A stretch of DNA of 64,000 nucleotides. Source: Paenibacillus pasadenensis. Its GTDB lineage: Bacteria > Bacillota > Bacilli > Paenibacillales > Paenibacillaceae. The stretch covers positions 124,001-188,000 of the forward strand of contig NZ_JAMBOT010000001.1 of the NCBI RefSeq assembly GCF_023715725.1, read 5' to 3'. The notes below the pieces were generated by a model that made no database searches, was not told the DNA's origin, and worked only from the letters and a program-made list of their open reading frames with translations. Shown piece after piece: positions 8,389 through 16,580 of this stretch (position 1 is its first letter; every line of letters begins with the position of its first letter). Both the position numbers and the translations under genes were made by a program.

Positions 8389-8718
8389 TTAGTGAACCGC
8401 AGGCGGAGAAACGCTCGCGCGCACTTCGGCCTCCACCGCTGCTGCGCGGTCTTTAAGCTTGCGGATTTGGCGCAGCTGGGCGTCGGCCTGCACCTGAATT
8501 TGATTTTCCGTCATGCTCAGCTCTTGCACAAGCTCCTGCATCGTGTTGATTAACGAGCGAACCTTCTCCGCGCTGTTATCCGCTCCCGCGCGCTGCAGCG
8601 CGATGCGGCCCTGCTGCTGCTCCTGCTCGCGGCGGTCTCTCACCTGCTGCTGGAATTGCTCGTAGCTGAGATTCAAGCTGTTGATTTCTTCTTGCGGCTG
8701 TTGTCCGTTTTGCTCCAT
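8389..8718 (-). CDS. Small coiled-coil hypothetical protein
   Basis: 109 residues, very rich in Gln, Glu and Arg, with heptad-like patterns through most of its length (RSLINTMQELVQELSMTENQIQVQADAQLRQIRKLKDRAAAVEAEV). This predicts a long amphipathic coiled coil with no membrane or signal segment. The start has CAGGAGGGTTTCAAC before ATG. No family recognised. It follows the beta-lactamase-fold gene by 81 nt in the same direction. Confidence 0.7.
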   Translation of the reverse strand: MEQNGQQPQEEINSLNLSYEQFQQQVRDRREQEQQQGRIALQRAGADNSAEKVRSLINTMQELVQELSMTENQIQVQADAQLRQIRKLKDRAAAVEAEVRASVSPPAVH

Positions 8719-8799
8719 GTTGAAACCCTCCTGCCTGTTGGTTGATCCATGCCTTCCCGAGGCTGGTTCTACAGGTAGCTTTGCCCATTTACAGCCGAG

Positions 8800-9816
8800 T
8801 TATGAATCTGCAAAAGCCGGAAGGATAAAATCCTCCAGCACGCGGCGCGACAAAATCGCTTTGTTGCGCCCCTCCAAAGCTTTGCGCACCACGACCGTCA
8901 GGTCGAGAGCAGGGATCGCAAACAAATACTGTCCCCCGTAACCGAACGCAAAAAAATAATCCGGTCCGGGCTGTTTATCTGCCGGCGACACCCACCAGTG
9001 GTATCCGTAACTGCCATATACCTGCGGCTCGTAATTCAGCAAGCCTTTATGATGGGGCTGAACGGACCGGCTTACCCAATCCGCCGGAATAAGCTGCCTG
9101 CCCTCCCATTCCCCATGCTGCAAATACAGTCTTGCCAGCTTGGCTAAATCGCGCATGCTCAAGGAAAGGCCGGTACCGCCTTCCTGGCCGCCGGGCAGTC
9201 TGTTCCAGCGGACCGGGCCGATGCCAAGCGGGCGGAACAATTCCCGTCTTGCAAACCGGGACAGGCTTTCTCCCGCGGCGCGTTCCAGAGCGGCGGCCAG
9301 CAGCTGAGAGCCGCCTGAATTATAGGTAAAGGCGCTCCCCGGTTCGTGAACGAGCGGCCGCGCCAGCACAAAAGCGGCGGAGTTGTCCGCCAGCTTCAGC
9401 TCCTTGTAGGGCTTGTCAAAATCGGGCCAATCAAGCCCGCTCGTCATCGTCAGCAGATGCTCCAGCGTAATCGTCTTTTTGCGGGCATCGTCCCGGATCG
9501 CATCCGTCAGTTCAACATCGTCTACGTCCAAATAGGTCAAAATCGGATCATGCACCCCGCCAATTTTGCCTTGTCCGATAGCGATGCCAAGCAGCGCGGA
9601 CAACACGCTTTTTGTAGACGAAAGTATAGCCATAGGCCGGTCCGCCCCGTCCGCGTTCCAATGGAACAGCTCCCGTCCGCCTTGCTCGGCATGAACCCCT
9701 TTAATTTTCCACTGCTGGAGCTGCGACGCCACCGCCGGGTCATCCTGCAGCTTCTCCAGCCTATTGGTCGCCATCTCTATCGCCGCCTTTGCATTCTCGC
9801 TTTCCTGGAATAGCAT
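8800..9816 (-). CDS. Serine hydrolase of the beta-lactamase (class C/DD-peptidase) fold
   Basis: A 338-residue protein with an SxxK motif (SSTKSVLSALLGIAIG, near residue 87) and a YNSGGSQLL motif near residue 165, the YxN element of class C-like serine hydrolases. The C-terminal part has GYGGQYLFAIPALDLTVVV, typical of this broad group. There is no signal peptide, so it is probably cytosolic, like the 6-aminohexanoate-dimer hydrolase/esterase branch rather than a secreted beta-lactamase. Substrate unknown. Confidence 0.85.
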   Translation of the reverse strand: MLFQESENAKAAIEMATNRLEKLQDDPAVASQLQQWKIKGVHAEQGGRELFHWNADGADRPMAILSSTKSVLSALLGIAIGQGKIGGVHDPILTYLDVDDVELTDAIRDDARKKTITLEHLLTMTSGLDWPDFDKPYKELKLADNSAAFVLARPLVHEPGSAFTYNSGGSQLLAAALERAAGESLSRFARRELFRPLGIGPVRWNRLPGGQEGGTGLSLSMRDLAKLARLYLQHGEWEGRQLIPADWVSRSVQPHHKGLLNYEPQVYGSYGYHWWVSPADKQPGPDYFFAFGYGGQYLFAIPALDLTVVVRKALEGRNKAILSRRVLEDFILPAFADS

Positions 9817-9862
9817 GCCGTCTCCGATTGGGCTCTATGCTTGTCCTATTATAACGAAAAAA

Positions 9863-9889
9863 ATCCCCCGAACCGAAGGTTCAGGGGAT
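9863..9889 (-). terminator. Terminator after the zinc-ribbon/deoxyribosyltransferase-like gene
   Basis: Stem ATCCCC-GAACC with GGTTC-GGGGAT (one bulge), followed leftward by TTTTTTTCG. It is 8 nt beyond the stop at 9897. Confidence 0.8.
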
Positions 9890-9896
9890 GATTCAT

Positions 9897-10811
9897 TTAA
9901 GAGCCGGTCGGACGCAATCCGCCCTGCTGGCCAAACCGCTGCAGCAGCAGCGTGCTCAGCTCCTCAGGCGTGCTCCAGCGCAGCGGAGCCGGTCCCGCCC
10001 AGTGCGGGGCGGCTTCGGCGCCCTCTTGGGCTGTCCATAACAATGGAATATTCGCCGCGAGCGCATAACCCGCTGCCAAATACACTTCCGCTGACGAACC
10101 TGACAGCTCAGCCAGCACAAGATCGGCGCGGTTAAGCAGCTCAAGCGGCTGCTCCGTGGCGGACTCCCCTTCACGGCTAAGCAGACGCGGAACGTACCCG
10201 CACTGCTGAAGCAGCGGCAGCACGTATCCGATCCACTCCGCTTGCTCTTCCCCGGGTTTATCTCCGGCAATAACGCATATTTTTTGATGGCCGCCGGATA
10301 CAGCCAGCTCAGCCTGCTCCCAGCCTTTAGCCGTCAGCGTAAAAACGGAGCCGGTACGCTCCAGCAAATCCTCGTCCCGCAGCCTTTCAATGACGTACAC
10401 CATCTCCTGCAGGTTCTGGGAGTAGGTCAAATTATAGCTCCGCGATAAGCGGTGCAGGATGACCGGTTCGCCTGGAGCGCTGCTCTGACGGCGCAAGTAG
10501 GCGAGCAGCTTGGCGCATTTCGCTTCAATCGTCAAAGGCACATCCGGCGACGATGGGAGCGACTCCACTTCATCAGCCGTCAGGCTAAGCTCTCGGCCCA
10601 GTACTGTCGCTTCCCGAATATAGGCGGATGCAAGCGGAAACAGCTCTCTCTGCCGGGGATATGGAAGACTCGCGAGCCTTTCGTAATGCTCGCTGCCGAT
10701 GGAGTATTCCGCAGCAGGCGCGCAATCGCAGCCTACAAAACGTTCTTTATTCCCCGCGCCGGACTTTACGGGCACAATCGTATCGCAAAAAAGACATCTT
10801 TTGGTTATCAA
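9897..10811 (-). CDS. Zinc-ribbon, winged-helix and deoxyribosyltransferase-like three-part protein
   Basis: About 304 residues. I choose the TTG at 10811 because AGGAGG lies 8 nt upstream; the longer GTG at 10835 has no ribosome binding site. The N-terminus holds four cysteines (CLFC and CDC), consistent with a small zinc ribbon. The middle (YLRRQSSAPGEPVILHRLSR ... LEEMVYVIERLRDEDLLERTG-like) reads as a winged helix. The C-terminal 110 residues (KICVIAGDKPGEEQ, then ADLVLAELSG and GYALAANIPLLW) resemble the Rossmann-type nucleoside 2-deoxyribosyltransferase/TIR-like superfamily. The catalytic Glu normally just before the GYA motif is Ala here, so the domain may bind rather than hydrolyse nucleotides (inference). 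Confidence 0.6.
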   Translation of the reverse strand: MITKRCLFCDTIVPVKSGAGNKERFVGCDCAPAAEYSIGSEHYERLASLPYPRQRELFPLASAYIREATVLGRELSLTADEVESLPSSPDVPLTIEAKCAKLLAYLRRQSSAPGEPVILHRLSRSYNLTYSQNLQEMVYVIERLRDEDLLERTGSVFTLTAKGWEQAELAVSGGHQKICVIAGDKPGEEQAEWIGYVLPLLQQCGYVPRLLSREGESATEQPLELLNRADLVLAELSGSSAEVYLAAGYALAANIPLLWTAQEGAEAAPHWAGPAPLRWSTPEELSTLLLQRFGQQGGLRPTGS

Positions 10812-10952
10812 GGCGTATTCCTCCTGTCCGTTCACCGTACCAGTGTACCGGATTGCCTTGCTGCGGGGCAGTTAAGGTTCTCTCATATTCTTTTCACGAT
10901 TCTCATAGAAAAGTTGCGGTCACGGAGAATTTTGTAAATATCTCTCCTGATT

Positions 10953-11531
10953 TTAGCGCAGCTTCTCGAGCTCATTGGCGGCGCCAGCCTCTGATTGAGG
11001 ATTCACCGTATCGGAAGCATTTCCGTAATTCTCCAGCGTTTCCCAAGCGCCTGCGTCATCGAATCGGCCTGCGGACGCTTGCCTGCCTTCACCGGCTCCT
11101 TTTGGCGGCAGAGTCATCACCTGCTCCTCCACAGGACGCTCGGCTTCGGACTCATTTTGCGGAACATTGTCTACCGTATACCGCACAGACGGGATGGCCT
11201 CCAGACGCTCAAAAGGAATCGGTTTCCCGCTGCTGGCGTCAAGCCCGTATGTCCCGTCGGCCATCTGGCTGAGCGCCCGGTTGACCTGCGCCAGCTTTTT
11301 GCCCAGCTTTTCGTCCAGCGCCATGTCGCGCTCCCGCTCAAACGTTTCCGTAGCGCTGTCCCCGGGATGGTTGTCGTAGCTGGACAGCTCGCCGCCGGAA
11401 TCCGCCATAGATGCCGGTGCGCCGTCGTCAGTGCGCTCTCCGTTTATTTGGAAATGCGCTTCAAGCTCCTCCTTCTCGCGGAGCAGCGCTTGTTTCAGCT
11501 GATCAATCTGGGATGGTTTCAAATGTCTCAT
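10953..11531 (-). CDS. YteA-family DksA/TraR-like protein without zinc cysteines
   Basis: A 192-residue protein with the DksA/TraR layout: an N-terminal coiled coil (QIDQLKQALLREKEELEAH), DNHPGDSATETFERERDMAL, and the GTYGL...GKPIPFERLEAIP core. In classical DksA the core carries four zinc cysteines; here the first two are replaced (YGLDASSGKP) and the second pair is also absent (VRYTVDN). This matches the YteA/YocK branch of Bacillales, tied to sporulation and general stress rather than proven RNA-polymerase control. AGGAGG precedes the ATG. The acidic, disordered C-terminal third is typical of the branch. Confidence 0.85.
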   Translation of the reverse strand: MRHLKPSQIDQLKQALLREKEELEAHFQINGERTDDGAPASMADSGGELSSYDNHPGDSATETFERERDMALDEKLGKKLAQVNRALSQMADGTYGLDASSGKPIPFERLEAIPSVRYTVDNVPQNESEAERPVEEQVMTLPPKGAGEGRQASAGRFDDAGAWETLENYGNASDTVNPQSEAGAANELEKLR

Positions 11532-11705
11532 TGTGGTTCCCTCCTAAAATTGAATCTGTGTTTAGCTTCCTTTTACCCGGGGAACGTGGAGGATGAAGCA
11601 GCAACTGCATTGCGGTTCCGGAATCCAGTTTGCTACAATACGAATCGTAAAAGAGAAGGCGTTATAAACCCGCCGTTAGGCAAGAGATAGAAAGGACTGA
11701 ACACA

Positions 11706-12149
11706 TTGCTGCAAAGCGTAGTAGTAACAACACAGGAACAGCTGGAACAATGCCTGGCAATCCGCCGCGAGGTGTTTGTCGGAGAACAGGGAGTATCTCC
11801 CGAAGAAGAATGGGATCATTACGATGAATCGCCGCAATCCTGCATCCATCTGCTGCTGTTGGATGAAGGGATTCCAGTTGGAACCGGGCGCCTAAAACCA
11901 TTCGAGGACGGCAGCGCGAAGCTGCAGCGAATCGCGGTGCTCGCATCTTGCAGGGGTAAAGGAACCGGTTCGATCCTCGTCCGGGCAATGGAAGAAGCGG
12001 CCCGTGAAGCAGGATTTCAAGGAGCCGTTTTGGACGCGCAATGCCAGGCGGAGCCGTTTTACACCAAGCTTGGCTACACTGCGATGTCACCTGAAATCTT
12101 TCTGGATGCAGGCATTCCCCATATCCGTATGAGCCGCAGCTGGGCCTAA
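11706..12149 (+). CDS. GNAT acetyltransferase, YjcF/ElaA-like
   Basis: A 147-residue single-domain GNAT. The N-terminal motif IRREVFVGEQGVSPEEEWD is characteristic of the ElaA/YjcF group, and RGKGTGSILVRAMEEAAREAG is the acetyl-CoA pyrophosphate loop. The end (EPFYTKLGYTAMSPEIFLDAGIPHIRM) also fits. The start is TTG with AAAGGA 9 nt upstream. Substrate unknown. It is the only rightward gene among leftward neighbours here and ends at a large hairpin. Confidence 0.88.
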   Translation: MLQSVVVTTQEQLEQCLAIRREVFVGEQGVSPEEEWDHYDESPQSCIHLLLLDEGIPVGTGRLKPFEDGSAKLQRIAVLASCRGKGTGSILVRAMEEAAREAGFQGAVLDAQCQAEPFYTKLGYTAMSPEIFLDAGIPHIRMSRSWA

Positions 12150-12160
12150 CAAAAAAACGA

Positions 12161-12266
12161 GGCTGTCCCAAAAGCCCCTAAAATTTAAGCCTCTTAAAGC
12201 TTTCTCAACAACAACAACAACAAAGGGGCTGTCCCGAGTCATCTTACGATGACTTTTGGGACAGCC
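12161..12266. repeat. 106-bp element bounded by 14-bp inverted repeats
   Basis: GGCTGTCCCAAAAG at 12161-12174 is matched perfectly, inverted, by CTTTTGGGACAGCC at 12253-12266. A third partial copy (GGGGCTGTCCC) lies inside at 12225-12235. Between them is a short ACA microsatellite (12207-12222). It carries no gene. The layout suggests a MITE-like remnant or a duplicated terminator hairpin. Confidence 0.6.
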
Positions 12267-12268
12267 CC
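12225..12268. terminator. Large hairpin between convergent genes
   Basis: GGGGCTGTCCC, GTCATC, a TTAC loop, GATGAC and GGGACAGCCCC form a long, nearly perfect stem between the stops of the rightward GNAT gene and the leftward gene at 12313. It probably ends transcription from both sides, although T-runs are short. Confidence 0.6.
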
Positions 12269-12312
12269 GTTCCTATTGCAGCTAAGCTAAGAATAAAGAG
12301 CGAGCAGCTTAA

Positions 12313-12582
12313 TCAAGCCTGCACAAGCGCCGAGCGGGCAGCTTCAACGAGCGCGTCGTACATCTCGTCGTTTTCCTCCAGCTCTTCTTCAACAAGCTCG
12401 ATCTCTTCCTCCGGACCGGCCTTATCCTTGAAAAACAGGCCGTATGCCCAATCCTTGCCTTTTTTGCTTTGCAAAGCCATTTCGTAGGGCTGCTTATGGC
12501 CCTTTACCTGAAATTGCACCTTGCCGACATAGCCATCTTCTTTGTTGTAGCTCATTTCTGCGAAAATCATTTCCCATTCCAC
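12313..12582 (-). CDS. Small acidic hypothetical protein
   Basis: 89 residues from a GTG at 12582, chosen because GGGAGG lies about 9 nt upstream; the longer open frame begins before this site. The N-terminal half looks beta-stranded (YVGKVQFQVKGHKQPYEMALQSKKGKDWAYGLFF) and the C-terminal half is strongly acidic (PEEEIELVEEELEENDEMYDALVEAA). No family recognised. Confidence 0.7.
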   Translation of the reverse strand: MEWEMIFAEMSYNKEDGYVGKVQFQVKGHKQPYEMALQSKKGKDWAYGLFFKDKAGPEEEIELVEEELEENDEMYDALVEAARSALVQA

Positions 12583-12669
12583 GACTGTAATCCTCCCTAA
12601 CCCGTATACGCTTATCATACTTGATCTGGATAGGCTGTTGCCAGAGGCTTGTCCGCTGCCGGTAAAATG

Positions 12670-13230
12670 TTATTCAACAGCAGTGTACGCCTGCTTGATC
12701 TGTTTGCTCAGCTCGCAGCAGTTCTCCTCGTCCATGCAAACGAAGCTGACCCGTTTGATTGTTGTATCTTCGTTCTCTTTTAAATAATCCGCTACTGAGC
12801 GGAAGGCAATTTCGGCCGCTTCCGGCTTAGGATAGCCGTATATGCCCGTACTGAGGGCTGGAAATGCAATGCTCGCGGCATTCTTCTCGTCTGCCAGCTG
12901 CAGCGAGCGGCTGTAACAGGCGGCAAGCAGCTTCGCTTCCCCCGATTCTCCTCCTTGCCATACCGGGCCAACCGCATGAATCACATATGCGGCCGGCAGC
13001 TTGCCTGCGGTCGTGACGACGGCTTCGCCAGGTTCACAGCTGCCCATTTCCTGACGAATAAGCGACAGCTCGTCATGAATGGCAATGCCGCCCGCACTGT
13101 GTATCGCCCCGTCCACCCCCGCGCCTCCGCTCAAACTTGAATTGGCGGCGTTTACGATCACATCCGCTTCAAGCCGGGTAATGTCGCCCTGTATCGTTTC
13201 CAACAGCGTTGAATTAATTTGAATGGTCAT
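12670..13230 (-). CDS. Macrodomain protein (O-acetyl-ADP-ribose deacetylase-like)
   Basis: 186 residues from the ATG at 13230, which has GGGAGG 9 nt upstream; a longer frame starts earlier without a good site. Macrodomain motifs are clear: [34 protein letters not shown] at residues 15-48 carries the ADP-ribose-binding Asn and the GGGGVDGAIH-type loop, and [12 protein letters not shown] near residue 130 is the phosphate-binding loop. This is the YmdB/MacroD type, which removes ADP-ribose from proteins or hydrolyses O-acetyl-ADP-ribose. No partner transferase or sirtuin gene is adjacent. Confidence 0.92.
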   Translation of the reverse strand: MTIQINSTLLETIQGDITRLEADVIVNAANSSLSGGAGVDGAIHSAGGIAIHDELSLIRQEMGSCEPGEAVVTTAGKLPAAYVIHAVGPVWQGGESGEAKLLAACYSRSLQLADEKNAASIAFPALSTGIYGYPKPEAAEIAFRSVADYLKENEDTTIKRVSFVCMDEENCCELSKQIKQAYTAVE

Positions 13231-13302
13231 GGTCCTTGCCTCCCGGAAGTTGTATACCAACTATTTGGACGTGAAGGCGTGCTCTGAATCGGCATCCCGG
13301 CT

Positions 13303-13746
13303 TCAGGGAAGCGGCTCAATTTTGGTAGATAGCCATTGAAACAGATCTGCTCCGGTATTTGACGCGGCCAGCACATACTCCACGCTTGTAAAACGGCATG
13401 ACAGGCGCGCCCATAACCCCCATGTCGGCAGCGGCGTCCCCGGAATAGGCTTAACCGGGCTCAAATACAGGTCGGAATAGTTAAAATGGAATTTTAAGCA
13501 TTGGTTCAAACCTTCAAACTGAAATACGGCCACGCTGGAGAAGGTCGGATTTTGAGGCTCGAACGCCAGCTGCCGATTGCCCATCGTCACTGCTCCAAAC
13601 GATTCAAACGGAATCGGCACTTTGCGGATAAGAAGCCTCATACGGGGAAAAATCGGATCGCGCGAACGCTCCGGCAGCGAGCATTCCCTTCTGTACCGCT
13701 CGATAAAACCCGGTCCGGCCACCCACACAGCATTAAATCGAATCAT
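13303..13746 (-). CDS. Hypothetical protein, 147 residues
   Basis: Start set at the ATG ending at 13746, with GGAGGGGG just upstream; an upstream in-frame ATG lacks a site. Soluble, no signal peptide, aromatic-rich (FQFEGLNQCLKFHFNYSDLYLSPVKPIPGTPLPTWGLWARLS). I do not recognise a family. It is separated from the macrodomain gene by 72 nt and could be co-transcribed. Confidence 0.65.
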   Translation of the reverse strand: MIRFNAVWVAGPGFIERYRRECSLPERSRDPIFPRMRLLIRKVPIPFESFGAVTMGNRQLAFEPQNPTFSSVAVFQFEGLNQCLKFHFNYSDLYLSPVKPIPGTPLPTWGLWARLSCRFTSVEYVLAASNTGADLFQWLSTKIEPLP

Positions 13747-13880
13747 TGGTTCCCCCTCCATCCTGCTTAGCGGAATGCTGTCGATACATCGTATCGCAGG
13801 CCAAGCATGAATATTCGGAGGCAATTGCATGCGGCAGCAGGATTGGAGGACCTGAAAAGGGAATGAGAGTTTGTGGGCAT

Positions 13881-13906
13881 AAAAAAAGCCCGCTCTCGGC
13901 GGGCGG
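13881..13906 (-). terminator. Orphan leftward terminator
   Basis: GCCCGC/GCGGGC hairpin with the T-run (TTTTTTT) on the leftward side. It lies upstream of the leftward gene at 13746, with the rightward helD on its other side, so no obvious leftward transcript reaches it. Confidence 0.6.
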
Positions 13907-14000
13907 GATTAGACTTGATTGAAGTAGGCGATAATGGTAAACTAGTTCAGCTTATGGCTAGTAGAATTAGGAATTAGATGAACAAACACTTTTATATCAA

Positions 14001-16484
14001 TTGTATTCTACTATAGATTCCCCTCCCCGTCAAGCCAGCCTTCCCGCTGATGGCGGTGCGGGAACCAAAAAGGATGTGTACGCCTTGATCGATGGCACGC
14101 AATGGCAAAAGGAACAGCAGCGCGTCGACCGCGTGCGCGGCGAGCTTAAACAACGGATTGAACGGGACGAGCCGCTCGTCTCGGAGCTTCGGACGCAGGT
14201 TGTCGACATCCGTACCGATTTCTGGGATGATGTGACGGTCAATTTGACGGCGGGAGACGACCGGCTCGAAACGGCAATTAGCATGAAACAGCAGGCGGAA
14301 TTGCTGTCCGAGCGCGAGCGGAGCCACCGGCATATAAGCGCAGGCTTGCAAAAAATGCGCCGTTTATACCCATCCCCCTATTTTGGCCGAATCGACTTTG
14401 CCGAGGACGGATCGCCTGGACCAGCGGATACAATTTATATTGGGGTTGCATCCTTCCTGGCTGAAGATGGCGAAACCTTCCTTGTTTATGATTGGCGGAC
14501 TCCGGTTGCCAGTCTTTACTACGATTATGGACCAGGCCCTGCGCAATATGAAACGCCGGTAGGCGAGATCGCCGGAGAGATGACGCTGAAGCGCCAGTTC
14601 TCCATTCGCGAGGGTGCCATCCGCTCCATGTTCGACACCGGCATGACGATCGGCGACGAGCTGCTGCAAGAGGTGCTCAGCCGCAGCTCCAGCTCGCATA
14701 TGCAATCCATCGTCGGCACGATTCAGCAGGAGCAGAACGCCATTATCCGCAACGACCGGGCGCGGATGCTGATCGTCCAAGGCGCGGCTGGAAGCGGCAA
14801 AACGTCATCCGCGCTGCAGCGTGTCGCCTACTTGCTGTATAAACACCGGAAGCGCATCAGCGCCGAGCAGATGGTGCTGTTTTCACCCAACCCGATGTTC
14901 AGCAGCTACATCTCTTCCGTTCTGCCGGAGCTCGGCGAGGATAATATTCGCCAAACGACATTCCAAAGCTATCTGGAGCTGCGGCTTGGCAAACGGTACA
15001 TGATTGAGGATGCCAACGACCAGCTTGAAGCCGTGCTTGCCGCCCCAGAGGCTGACAAAGCTGTAAGGCTGCGCTTGAATTCGATCCGTTTTAAAAACTC
15101 CGCCGCATTTCTGAACCTGATTCACACCTTTGCAGACGGACTGTTAACAGAAGGCATGCGCTTTAAAGGCTTCCGATTCAAAGGCCGGCTGCTGCTGAGC
15201 CGCAAGGAGCTGGAAGATCGATTTTACGCTATGGAAAGCCATATCCGGCTGCCAAACCGGATCGAGCTGCTGCGCGAATGGCTGCTGGAAGAGCTAACCC
15301 GGCTGGAGCGTCTGGAATGCGGCGCCGATTGGGTCCGCGAACAAATCGAGTTTCTCGATACCGAGCACTACGTCCGCGCTCACAAGCAAATGCAGCGCAA
15401 GCTTCGCGAAGGCGCCGAAGAAGATGAAAGCACGGTGGAGGAAAATGTGCTGCGCGCCGCTGTTGTACGCGAGGCGTTTAAGCCGCTGCGCCGGCTGGCC
15501 AACCGTCTGGCCTGGATTGACGTGCCCGGCATGTACCGGGATCTGTTCCGGGGGGAAACGCCGGACGGCTTCGAGAATGAGGAGTGGCAAGCCGTATGCG
15601 CGATGACGCATGAAGCGTTTGAGGAGAAACGTCTCGCCTACGAAGACGCCGCTCCGCTGCTTTATCTGACTGAGCTCGTGCAGGGCTTCCGCATGAATAC
15701 AGCGATTCGGTATGTGCTTGTAGACGAGGCGCAGGATTTTTCGCCGTTTCAGTTTCATTTTCTGCGGAGACTGTTTCCGATGGCCAAAATTACGGCGCTA
15801 GGCGATTTTAATCAGGCCATATTCGCCCATTCCACAGAGCTGGCCGCCAGCAGCTGGCTGCAGGAGCTATACGGGCAGGAGCAAACGGAGACGATCGTGC
15901 TGAGGCGCAGCTACCGCTCCACCCGCCCGATCGTAGAATTTACCCGCTCCATGCTGCCCGATGGCAGCGGCATCGAGCCATTCGACCGACCGGGTGAATT
16001 GCCGGTATTGTACCTGTCGTTAAACGATGAAGCCCGGGACGTTCGGCTCGCGGAAGAGCTGCACAAACTGCTTAACGCCGGAGCCGCCTCGGCAGCCGTT
16101 ATTTGCCGCACGGCCGAGGAAGCCAAGGCAGCCTGGGAAATGCTGCGTCTCCAACCAGGCTTGGAAGGAATTAAACTCGTCACAAAGGACACGACCAGCT
16201 TTGAGAGCGGAGCCGTAGTCATTCCGGCCTACTTGGCTAAAGGAGTCGAGTTTGACGCCGTGCTCATTCATGACGCCTCGGCTGCCGCATATGGCGAAGA
16301 GCGGCTCCGCAAGCTTTTTTATACCGCTTGCACCAGAGCGATGCATCATCTGCAGCTCTATTGCGCCGGAGAGCCGTCTCCGTTTATTGCCGACGCTGCT
16401 CCAGACAGCTGGAGGCTGTCTGAGGAAATGACCTCTATCGGCATTGGTGAGCCTCACTCCGCCCAAGACAGGCCAAAAAATTAA
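14001..16484 (+). CDS. helD: HelD-like superfamily 1 helicase (827 residues)
   Basis: Superfamily 1 ATPase of the HelD type. HelD proteins bind RNA polymerase, pull it off stalled complexes and recycle it. Visible here: an N-terminal coiled-coil part (DGTQWQKEQQRVDRVRGELKQRIERDEP), the DWRTPVASLYYDYGPG block typical of HelD near residue 165, Walker A GAAGSGKT at about 261-268, Walker B with DEAQDFSPFQ near 575, YRSTRPI near 640, and C-terminal motif VI (YTACTRAMHHLQLY). The start is uncertain: the TTG at 14001 has no clear ribosome binding site, and a GTG at 14076 is an alternative. A second, shorter HelD lies at 60.9-62.9 kb. Some relatives confer rifamycin tolerance. Confidence 0.9.
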   Translation: MYSTIDSPPRQASLPADGGAGTKKDVYALIDGTQWQKEQQRVDRVRGELKQRIERDEPLVSELRTQVVDIRTDFWDDVTVNLTAGDDRLETAISMKQQAELLSERERSHRHISAGLQKMRRLYPSPYFGRIDFAEDGSPGPADTIYIGVASFLAEDGETFLVYDWRTPVASLYYDYGPGPAQYETPVGEIAGEMTLKRQFSIREGAIRSMFDTGMTIGDELLQEVLSRSSSSHMQSIVGTIQQEQNAIIRNDRARMLIVQGAAGSGKTSSALQRVAYLLYKHRKRISAEQMVLFSPNPMFSSYISSVLPELGEDNIRQTTFQSYLELRLGKRYMIEDANDQLEAVLAAPEADKAVRLRLNSIRFKNSAAFLNLIHTFADGLLTEGMRFKGFRFKGRLLLSRKELEDRFYAMESHIRLPNRIELLREWLLEELTRLERLECGADWVREQIEFLDTEHYVRAHKQMQRKLREGAEEDESTVEENVLRAAVVREAFKPLRRLANRLAWIDVPGMYRDLFRGETPDGFENEEWQAVCAMTHEAFEEKRLAYEDAAPLLYLTELVQGFRMNTAIRYVLVDEAQDFSPFQFHFLRRLFPMAKITALGDFNQAIFAHSTELAASSWLQELYGQEQTETIVLRRSYRSTRPIVEFTRSMLPDGSGIEPFDRPGELPVLYLSLNDEARDVRLAEELHKLLNAGAASAAVICRTAEEAKAAWEMLRLQPGLEGIKLVTKDTTSFESGAVVIPAYLAKGVEFDAVLIHDASAAAYGEERLRKLFYTACTRAMHHLQLYCAGEPSPFIADAAPDSWRLSEEMTSIGIGEPHSAQDRPKN

Positions 16485-16580
16485 ACCTAATCCGCATGTC
16501 CCTCCTAAGCGAACGCCTAGTCCGCCCGCTGCATAGGATGCAGCAAGACAGACATTCTGCTTGCGAGAGGACAGATTCAT

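Noticed and set aside
13979..14017. Twelve-codon frame just before helD, considered as a leader peptide
   Set aside because: No hairpin masks a downstream start and the frame runs past the helD TTG; nothing supports attenuation.
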